A stretch of 64,000 nt of DNA from Echinometra lucunter (taxonomy: Eukaryota > Echinodermata > Echinoidea > Camarodonta > Echinometridae). The translations under genes were made by a program, and so were the position numbers. The notes below the pieces were generated by a model, which had not been told where the DNA came from, did no database searches, and saw only the letters and a list, made by a program, of their open reading frames with translations. This document shows positions 56,101-64,000 of the stretch, in pieces (the stretch's first letter is position 1; every line of letters begins with the position of its first letter). Location: positions 24,659 to 88,658 of the forward strand of contig JAPZVO010000112.1 in NCBI GenBank assembly GCA_029962745.1. Direction: 5' to 3'.

Positions 56101-56266
56101 GGGGTGTTTCATAAAGCTGTTCGTAAGTTACGTACGACTTTAAGTACGACTGGTGATATGTTCTTGTGCTACATGTAAATGATTGAGAATCTGATTAGCG
56201 CCCGAGAACATGTTGCAGTCGTGCGTAAAGTCGCGCGTAACTTACGAACAGCTTTATGAAACACCC
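56101..56266. mobile_element. 166-bp hairpin MITE with 5-bp target duplication
   Basis: Flanked by tccag (56096-56100 and 56267-56271). The ends ggggtgtttcataaagctgt and acagctttatgaaacaccc are inverted, and pairing continues through tcgtaagttacg / cgtaacttacga and agtcgt, so nearly the whole element folds into one hairpin. Non-coding. Confidence 0.9.
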
Positions 56267-56271
56267 TCCAG

Positions 56272-56535
56272 AATGAGTTTGGTCTCAACGGACCAATCAC
56301 AGAGCAGAGTTTATGGTTTCCGGCTGTATAATTGCGCTTGTTCAGTGTAAAGTGTGCTCTTGACCGGAATAAACTGCATCATATGCTAACGATTTCACCT
56401 CTTCTTCCAAATTTTTCATTAAATCTAAACACATGAATTACATAAGAGCATCATTATTCATCTTTGAATAAATTCTAAAAACATAAAATTTGTATTAGAG
56501 CAGCAAGGGCCAAAAGGAAGGTGGTTTTCTGACAG
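56272..56535. other. Non-coding stretch
   Basis: Nothing recognised. Confidence 0.4.
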
Positions 56536-56750
56536 GTTCTAACTCATTGAATATGCAGAGCCTGTTCCGTGCATACGAATTACATGAAAGAAGCCACCTT
56601 TTGTGGACCTGCGGACTGACTGTAGCTTCTCATGGCACATTTGAATTCGAAGAAGTGATGAAATCTAATGAAGAGGTGCCGAAAATTGGAGAGAAATTTC
56701 ATTTATACTTAATCACTGAGAAAAGTACACCGAGGATGCCGGTCTCATAG
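56536..56750 (+). CDS. Candidate terminal exon, unknown product
   Basis: After an acceptor-like gttttctgacag, a 70-codon frame runs to TAG at 56748-56750. It contains LTVASHGTFEFEEVMKSNEE and EKFHLYLITEKSTPRM, with balanced coding-like composition; the opposite strand is closed. No domain recognised and no partner exon found. It ends 57 bp from the convergent reductase-like exon. Confidence 0.35.
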
Positions 56751-56806
56751 GCTCTCAGTCTTGTAATGTGAAATCTGTGATCAAACTATAGCAAGATGAT
56801 TCTTAC

Positions 56807-56961
56807 CTGAAACTGAATCACTCAGACCTGTCAGAACTACGCGTTTAATTCCTCCGGCAAGTGCATATACTTTGAGAATCCTGGCTATATCATTTTCCGT
56901 CGTTGGCCCGTCGTCCTGGATATGACTAGTGTGGATCACATAGGTGCATCCTTTAACAGCC
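56807..56961 (-). CDS. Extended SDR/DFR-like reductase, Rossmann-core exon
   Basis: A - strand exon between an aaattttag acceptor and a tttcag|gtaaga donor, 155 bp, one base over at each end. It encodes AVKGCTYVIHTSHIQDDGP, then a helix and GGIKRVVLTGLSDSVS. This matches the GC..ViH and (V)kRvVlTSS segments of dihydroflavonol-reductase-like extended SDRs, which form the end of the NAD(P)-binding fold. The Ser of the TSS active-site motif is replaced (TGL). The next exon in frame and phase is 23309-23208, implying a 33.5-kb intron. Two separate paralogous loci are the alternative. The upstream exon with the nucleotide-binding GxxGxxG was not found. Confidence 0.75.
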
Positions 56962-57770
56962 CTAAAATTTGGGAAAAGATTGGCGTATTTCTAGCATTCA
57001 AATAATTCAACAAACAATCCTAAGGGTGAAAAACCAAAATATGAACAGTTTCCTGCCTATATGATTAACGGATAGTTAGATTTTAACCAAACTTGGTTGG
57101 AAAATCCCCTAACCAGAAAGAATTTAAAATGATGAAATCGGGTAAGTACGTGTTAAGAAATGTGTTTATTGGGGCAGCACCACCACAAAGTGCCCATGGG
57201 GCAGAAATAGATAGTAGTTAATTTTGTCAATGAGATGCAGCTGGACTTTGATCAAACTTGGTAGGAATCAACCTCTTGCAAATGGAAATTATTATTGTTC
57301 GTAATCTGACTGTGCTTTATTAGCCCAATTGATAAATATAATATGTCATTTTAGCAAAACGTGCACTTATGTAGGAATGTTGTCCCTAGCCCCTTCGACT
57401 ATTCCCTCAGTGAGGTATATGCAGGCCTACCCAATTTGAACAGCTTTAAACTTGCACTGCTTAGGGATGCATTCATAAGATAAAATATAGGTAAACTGAA
57501 ACTGTGCATTACTGAGAAGCTTTAAAATGTGCCTCATAGGCACTTTGGGTGCAACCGCTACCCTTTCACTAGGAAGTGAGTCGCATCTGGACGACTTCCA
57601 TGCCCTCATTTCAAAGATGATTCTAATCAAATCTCGTTAAAATGGTTCCATACTCAGGGGACTTTAAAATAAAAGTGTATTTTTACCACATTGGCACTTT
57701 GGGGTGTTGCCCCTGTCAGGTGTATATATATATATATAATGGGGGGGGGGGGGGGGACTCTGGTAAATGG
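56962..57770. other. Non-coding stretch
   Basis: No recognisable exon. A (TA)n run and G16 tract lie at 57721-57756. Confidence 0.4.
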
Positions 57771-57772
57771 TT

Positions 57773-57990
57773 TCAGCCCTATAGCTAGAAGGTCCGATAG
57801 TTAGCGGGTCCGATAGACCGACACCCAATAGATAGAGGGTTCGATTGACCGAATGTACGAGAGGGTCCAATGGACAGAAGATTCTATAGAGAGAACCGCA
57901 GAAGGGTCCAATAGTCTGAAGATTCTATAGATCGAATGTCCAACGGGGTCCGATAGTGAGAAGGTCCGATAGACCGACAATAACGTAAAA
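57773..57990 (+). repeat. tatcggacc-type satellite element, copy 1
   Basis: Tandem 20-24-bp units of gaaggtccgatagaccga with many variants, beginning cctatagctagaaggtccga and ending gaccgacaataacgtaaaat. The whole block is the inverse of 59408-59596 plus 61466-61612. 57921-57938 (gattctatagatcgaatg) is the uninterrupted equivalent of the mariner insertion point in the other copy. Confidence 0.85.
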
Positions 57991-59407
57991 TAAGTAAAAT
58001 AAGTGGTAAAATAATAAGTGGGTAAAATGAGTGCAGGCGTTTTGTTTGCAGATCGTCAGTCCGTCCCGTATTCTCGTTCTTGAGAACCATTCGACGGATC
58101 AACTTAAAACTTGGCTCATCTATGGGAATTAAATATGATCTAATTTAGATTTTGGGGTCAAAGGGTCAAAGGTCACAGAGGTCTTTGTGTTCATAATATC
58201 TTGGGAAGTTTTGGGAAGATCAGTTTAAACACAGCCCATGTAATTATGCACGGAGGAGTGACAATGATTTTATTAATTAGGACCCGGACCCTCAGTCATT
58301 TCAGATAATAATTTCAATGAAAAAAAGTCTTTCTCAGCTCATATAATAGAGTGATTTAAATTGTAAAAAAAAAAAAAAGGTATTTTGAACCATCAGTAAT
58401 GTGCGATTTATTTCTGCTCTGACAATAGGGAAGGCTATTATTTCGACTGCGGGCAGTCAAGAAAGCATCTAGTTCGTATTCTTTAAAAAAAAAAGTTTTA
58501 TCTCATTAAAGGAAAAAATTGGTAATGCCTTATCTTCTTCTGTTGTGTATTGTAATGAACCGATGCACTGGGTCTATATGCCCACAGGTGGTGGTCCATC
58601 CATGCAGCTCAGCCCCCCCCCCCCCCCCAATGGTTAATTATGCCACTACACAGATGTATTGCCAATGGGGCAGCCTGGCCCTTTTTTAAAGCTGGAGCAA
58701 GCTGTGGAAAGGGCGCCCCCTTCTAACATAAGTGTTATTTTTTAAACAAAGAAATCTTATGATGGGGTGCACTCTTTAAAGTTGAAGTTTCATTTAAAGT
58801 TACAAAAGACAGAAAGCTCTATATATTATTCCAAAGGAGGAGATAAATCCGAATGGGTGTTTATCGGCATGACTAGAAATAGATTTTGAGAAATTTACGT
58901 ATTCATATTATTATATTTTTTCTTTTTTATTGGGGGGGGGGGGTCTTAGTCAAAGTCATTATAATGTCATCATAATACCATTTATGATGTCATATGTAAT
59001 TGAAATGGCCTATATCGTCATTTTTTGGGGGGGAGGGGGGAGGGGGGTGGGCGTTGAGCCCCCCAAGCCCAGCCGTGGAACCGCGCCTGACGCCCCCCCC
59101 CCCCCTCCCCTCCCAGGCTTGCGCCAATAGCATAAAAAATACCATTTCCCTGCAGTTGTTCTTAACTAAATATTGTTGCAGAGTCAAGAAGTTCAATACA
59201 GAGGTTTAATGTCATACTCATAATGATTTTTTTTTTTTTTGGGGGGGGGGGGGAGTACTAGCCCTCATAACAACCTCATAAGAACATGTTAGTGTCATTG
59301 GCTGATTGCAATACAATATAGAGGAAGATCAGACATTACCTACATGTCCCTTTAATTGAAATAAATCTAAAATTTTAATTAGATAAAAAAGAATAAGAAA
59401 AAATGCA
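57991..59407. other. Non-coding stretch with a DR1-type repeat fragment and G/C runs
   Basis: 58083-58210 is a reverse-orientation fragment of the 37.2-kb tandem unit, with gggtcaaaggtca at 58163-58175. C-runs at 58613-58628 and 59090-59105, G-runs at 58931-58943 and 59241-59253. No gene recognised. Confidence 0.55.
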
Positions 59408-60933
59408 GCATTTTACGTTATTGTCGGTCTATCGGACCTTCTAAACTATCAGACCTCTAGAACCTTCCAACTAGAGGACCCTCTTCCGATTCGGTTTATA
59501 ACCTTCTGTCTATTGGACCTTCTCATTCATTAGGACTATCGAACCTTTTATCTATCGGACCTTCTGACTATCGGACCCCGTTAGTCATTCGATCTACAGT
59601 GCGTCCCCCAAAAACTTTACACTTTTGAAATGGCCGCCAAATGAAAAATACATGATTCTGGAAGAAAAGGTTTATATGTATTGATAGCTCATGGACTCAA
59701 CTTTCATATGAGACCAAACAGGCCGAAAATAATTCATGCTTGGATGAGCACTGCTCACTTTTGTAAAGGGTATGAAAATTAGGTTGCGCAGGAATTGCGC
59801 CTTCCAATTTGTGAGAGGTAAGTCCTTTGGAGGTTACAAAATTGAGGGTGATATGATAAATTTATGATCAGTTGCAGTCACTTTAAGTTTGCTGAGTGAA
59901 TCTTATGGTTTATTAAATCAAAATTGTATGCATGAGTGAACAGGAATTGCATTCATTATTGTAGCATTGTACCTTTCCCTGGTAGACTCAGTGGTGTGTT
60001 CATGGGAGTCAGGATTGGGTGATGGTACATTGGGCTGGGGAGGTGAGATGTAAGGTAGGACTTTGCTGGGTAGATGGGGAAAGGGTTAAGAGGACATGCA
60101 TGCTCCCCCACCCCTCTCTCTCTCTCACTCTCTCTTTCTCTCTCTCTCTCTCTCTGACTCTCTCTCTTCCTGGAATGGTTGGTAGATGGGGAAAGGGTTA
60201 AGAAGACATGCATGCTCCCCCACCCTCTCTCTCTCTCTCTCTCTCTTCCTGGGTGTGCTTGCGCATATCTTGACAATTCACATCCGATGGTCTCCTCTGC
60301 AAAATATTCCGACCACATTCCCCTATCCCAAATTCTACGTGCATTTCGAAAATTGGACTGGGACTGGTATCACCCATTGACACCTGAAGTCATTCGCATT
60401 CTATCCGGTCAGTCAATCAATACCGTAAGTTAGACAATCAATATTTATGTATCATTCAACTAATCAATGTATCATCCAATCAATTAATCAATCAAGCATT
60501 CAATCACCATTCAGCTGATCCAATCAATTAATTATTCAATAAATCAATCATAATTAATCAATAACTCAGTCAATCACTCAATCAAAATTTATCCACCCAA
60601 CCAGTCATTTCAGCAGTTGAGTTTCGGACAAGAAAAACGGTACAGTGTAACACAAATTGGTAAAATGAACATGTCAGTCTTTGTTTTCAGTTGATTTTCA
60701 TTCATTTCAATTTTACAACTGTTTCATCCATCTTGTAAGAGAGAAAAGAGGGAAAATAAATGATAATGGAAACTAAAAATCAAAGTTTGCTAGTTCAGTG
60801 GTCCACATGTCCACCTCCTCCTTCAATGCACAATCTTGCTCTCTTCATAAGGGAAGGTGGTTTGGATATTTTGGAGTGGAGACCAAAGAATGTGAATTGT
60901 CAAGATAATGTACTAGCACACAGGAAGCAAGAA

Positions 60934-60965
<32 letters not shown>

Positions 60966-61612
60966 AGGCATATTGTCCTCTTGACCCTTATCCCATCTAC
61001 CTAACAAAGTCTTACCCTATCTCACCTCCCCTGCAACATGTACCATCACCCAATCCTGACTCCCATGAACACACCACTGAGTCTACCAGGGAAAGGTACA
61101 ATGCTACAATAATGAATGCAATTCCCGTTAACTCATGCATACAATTTTGATTTAATAAACCATAAAACTCACTCAGCAAACCTAAACAGATTGCAACTGA
61201 TCATGAATTCATCATATCACCCTCAATTCTGTAACCTCCAAAGAACTCATCTCTCAGCAAATTGAAAGGTGCAATTCCTGCGCAACCTAATTTTCATACC
61301 CTTTACAAAAGTGAGCAGTGCTCACCCAAGCATTAATTATTTTCGGCCTTTTTGGTCTCATATGAAAGTTGAGTCCATGACCTATCCATACATATAAACC
61401 CTTTCTTCCAGAAGCATGTATTTTTCATTTGGCGGCGGGGGGGGGGGGGGGGGGGGGACGCACTGTATAGAACCTTCGGACTATTGGACCCTCCTTCCTA
61501 TTCGGTCTATAGAACCTTCTGTCTCTTAGACCCTCTCGTATATTCAGTCTATCGCATCTTCTGTCTGTTGGGTGTCGGTCTATCAGACCCGTTAACTATC
61601 GGTCCTTCTAGC
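59408..61612 (-). repeat. tatcggacc-type satellite element, copy 2, split by a mariner-like element
   Basis: In reverse complement the parts 61612-61466 and 59596-59408 read as one array from ccctatagctagaaggaccg to gaccgacaataacgtaaaat, the same start and end as copy 1. The split at 59596/61466 is the insertion described separately. Copy 2 has extra units compared with copy 1. Confidence 0.85.
59597..61465. mobile_element. Tc1/mariner-like non-autonomous element with very long TIRs
   Basis: A 1,869-bp element begins CAGTGCGTCCCCC and ends with its inverse (…GGGGACGCACTG), flanked by TA on each side (59595-59596, 61466-61467). The arms pair over hundreds of bases: left about 59597-60350, right about 60820-61465. 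Shared blocks include tcatatgagaccaaa, gagcagtgctca, gcaattcctgcgcaac, actcagtggtgtgttcatgg and atcttgacaattcac. Each arm holds a CT/GA microsatellite; the left arm has an extra duplication around it. The loop has caatcaat-type repeats. No transposase is present. The right end's G5 has grown to G21. Confidence 0.9.
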
Positions 61613-61698
61613 TATAGGGATGACCCCTTTGTAAATACATCGTTCCTTTAAAAAATCAATATCAAATCAACAATAGTTTGACCTCTTCATAAACTGAG
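61613..61698. other. Spacer
   Basis: Short unique-looking sequence between the satellite and the fold-back element. Confidence 0.4.
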
Positions 61699-62280
61699 TT
61701 AAAGGAGAATGCAACCCAGACATCAGTGTGCTTCCAGCAAATGAAGAAGAACAAGAAGAGTAAACAGTGAAAGTTTGAGGAAAATCGGACAATCTGTTCA
61801 AGAGTTATGAAAATTTAAGTAAATCTTTATTATGGAGATCCTTGAATTGGCAACTTTGCCAGCATCTGTGATGTCATCGTGGACAACTCTCCATTCATTT
61901 TGTACACAAATTTTAACATTTTCTTAATTTTAAAGAAAAATAAAAATTCTTTTGATCTATTGTTTGAGTATGACATGGCTATATCAATTCTGCAAGCATT
62001 TTGGGAAGAATTATGTTGATTCCTAACTGGAAATTTCATATAATTTTTTTTTTGTTGAAAAATTATGTACAAAATGAATTGAGAGTTGTCCATGATGACA
62101 TCACAAATGCTGGCAAAGTTGCCTACTCAAAGATCCCCATAATAGGGATTTACTGAAACTTTCAAAATTCATAACTCTTGAAGCGATTTTCCGATTTTGC
62201 TCAAACTTTCGCTGTTTACTCTTCTTGATCATCTTTATTCACTAAGAGCACACTGATGCCTGGGTTGCATTCTCGTTAAG
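61699..62280 (+). mobile_element. Fold-back element E, complete copy
   Basis: The left end gttaaaggagaatgcaaccc and right end gggttgcattctcgttaag are inverted. Pairing continues through catcagtgtgct, aagaagagtaaacag, tttgag.aaaatcgg, aagagttatgaa, atccttgaattggcaacttt and gtggacaactctc, giving arms of about 220 bp around a 140-bp loop. The interior is non-coding. The 34.9-kb copy lacks the left outer arm. Confidence 0.85.
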
Positions 62281-63239
62281 GCTTAGATACATTTACCATG
62301 CAGTGCATTTCAGCACCCTAGGAAGGGTCATCCCATCCGTTCATCCCCTCCATGCCCCTCCCCCGTCGTCCCTGCTTAAAATGACAGGGAGATCACATTA
62401 TAACCCATAAATTTATTTGGACATATGAGTTTCAGATTGCATGCACCTGTTAAACCGAGGAAAATGGGAAAGAAAATTGGCATAACTACACTGAAAAAAA
62501 GTGATAAAGTTAGCACTTAAAGATTCAATTTTAGCACATTTTAGGAGCTCGGAGAGTGACGCCAGCGACACAGCTATCTTGTCAGGATGCCCTGTGCCTG
62601 GCCGAGCTCCCCGTCCGTCAGGTAAAAATATAAGACCGCTTCTGATGGCTGAAGATGCCGGTTGACAATCACCCATCCGTCGACGCAATCGCTCACCCTA
62701 CTTGCCTCGTAACTTAAAGGCAATCAGGATGAAATTTCAACGTTTAATCAATATAGTCCGTGGGCCAGAGGGGGCTACTGTGCACCCCCCCCCCCCCCTC
62801 TGATCCTCCGTCTTGGGTATCATTTTGTTCGTTAGTTTCTCTAGTGTCAGAAAAACGAATGTTTCCAGGAATAAACTCAAATGCAATATGTTTTTTTAAA
62901 GCCATTCTTTAAATCAATGTCAAAATCCATGTTTTTCAAATTTTGACCCTTTTCTTGAGGTATGCCATTTAAAAAAAAAAATTAAATGGGCTCTATCTCA
63001 ACCAAAATAAGCTCAATTTAGTTGAACTTTCAATCATATAGTCTTCATCTCATGAGCAATCAACATGCACAATTTTAGCTATTTATATTATCATTCTCAT
63101 ATGCAAATTAGGCCATAAAATTTGCATATCATTAAACATGGAGATTTCCTATTTCATATATTTTCAAAAATCGATTTCAAGTTTTATTTTCTTTTTCATG
63201 CACCACCAATAATATATTTTCTGCCAAACAACACATCAT
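62281..63239. other. Non-coding stretch
   Basis: A GC-richer patch lies at 62550-62700 (gagctcggagagtgacgcca). A - strand frame of 91 codons crosses it without a recognised domain. C-run at 62785-62799. Confidence 0.4.
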
Positions 63240-63993
63240 TCTCTTCATCTCTGTGCCGATTACCTATTGGATCGTGTTTTAAAATTACAAAAACGTGCAG
63301 TCCGTATCATTAGCAACGAAAATGCATTTTCGCACACTGCTAATCTTTTTAAAGATCTAAGGATTCTTAAGATCACTGAATTGTATGAACTACAGGTTGC
63401 TATATTCATGTTCTCATATTTTAAAAACATCTTGCCTTCAAATTTTAATGAATCTTTTAGGCTTAACAGTTTTTTCCATTTTTATGATACAAGGACCAGT
63501 AGCCATTTACGCTTGCCGTTATACAAATATCAATTTTCTCGTACAACTATATCTTTTGTAGGAGCGAAATGTTGGAACGACATACCAAATGATATAAAAA
63601 AATATGCCCACTTTATCGTCTTTCAAACGTAATTATAAAATGTACCTTTTCTCTCGATCACAAAACAATGCACTTAAATGATTTTTTTTTTTTTCTTTTT
63701 TTTAACCAACTCAAAAATATCGAATTACTTGTTTGTTCGTTTGTCTGTTTTGTTTTGCCATTTCCTTTAAAATATTTTAATTCATACATATGTAACTCAA
63801 TAATTTTACTGATATCCTTTCGGGGACTAGCCCGTGATAGGCCCTTGGCCTTTGCTAGTTCCATCATACTCTCAATTATTATGTTCATGCTATTGTTTAA
63901 ATTTTGAATATTCTCGTTTGTACTTGTTTTGTAAATTTTGATTGTATTTGATGTTTTTTATTGAGATTATGAAAATAAATGAACTGAACTGAA
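63240..63993 (+). pseudogene. 5'-truncated non-LTR retrotransposon (RT ORF C-terminus and 3' UTR)
   Basis: The frame from 63267 reads LDRVLKLQKRAVRIISNENA, then LRILKITELYELQVAIFMFS, YDTRTSSHLRLPLYKYQFSR and GAKCWNDIPNDIKKYAHF before a stop at about 63632. This is the conserved C-terminus of CR1/Jockey-type LINE ORF2. The 5' cut near 63250 removes the catalytic RT region. The 3' UTR contains cggggactagcccgtgatag and ends with a short (gaact)n tail at 63979-63998. The translated part has no stop, suggesting a fairly young insertion. Confidence 0.85.
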
Positions 63994-64000
63994 CTGAATC

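Noticed and set aside
59956..60318. 120-residue Arg/Glu-rich protein
   Set aside because: Translation of the (GA)n microsatellites inside the mariner-like arm.

Overview
The window is animal genomic DNA: AT-rich, intron-containing, with no operons or bacterial-type gene packing, and crowded with microsatellites, long G/C homopolymers, fold-back elements and decayed retrotransposons. Recurrent motifs such as runs of gcgag/aagcgag and the style of the short inverted-repeat elements suggest a marine deuterostome, most likely an echinoderm (sea urchin type). This is inference from pattern, not a database match.

Two protein-coding loci can be rebuilt from matching splice phases. (1) On the + strand at 9569-13316, five exons encode a MULE-type (DDE) transposase-derived protein. 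It has an N-terminal Cys/His-rich zinc module, a DDE core with a CxxH motif, a SWIM zinc finger (CxC..CxH) and a basic C-terminus. Two in-frame TAA codons and one frameshift in an A-run mark this copy as a probable pseudogene. (2) On the - strand, four exons (56961-56807, 23309-23208, 19827-19621, 19288-19208) encode consecutive parts of an extended short-chain dehydrogenase of the dihydroflavonol-reductase-like/epimerase group. All three junctions keep one phase. The N- and C-terminal exons were not found, and the catalytic Tyr and Ser positions look substituted. Several weaker single-exon candidates (46634-46738 -, 49815-49997 +, 50080-50108 - with a CRE/ETS promoter, 56536-56750 +) are listed with low confidence.

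Most of the rest is repeats. 1-9.3 kb: a 16-bp minisatellite, dispersed repeats A and B, a pair of 416-bp direct repeats flanking a fold-back, and small insertions with target-site duplications. 19.9-22.8 kb: a TTA-flanked long-TIR element and a CCAATTGG-rich fold-back bounded by 32-bp inverted repeats. 24.8-25.9 kb: a 45-bp polypyrimidine minisatellite. 26.4-27.6 kb: an antisense LINE 3' end, then a tRNA-like palindrome. 30.9-32.4 kb: a 560-bp tandem duplication. 37.2-39.4 kb: two tandem-repeat elements, the first packed with TGACCTTTGACCT (DR1-like) sites and carrying a nested MITE. 47-54 kb: several copies in both orientations of one repeat family, including an array of 63-bp palindromic units. 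54.1-55.4 and 63.2-64.0 kb: two more LINE remnants. 57.8-61.6 kb: an inverted pair of a 'tctatcggacc' satellite element, one copy split by a 1,869-bp mariner-like element at a TA dinucleotide, with the empty site still readable. 61.7-62.3 kb: another long fold-back element.

There is no sign of genes working as a pathway. The two loci are independent, and the surrounding DNA is best read as intron or intergenic sequence loaded with non-autonomous transposons nested in one another.
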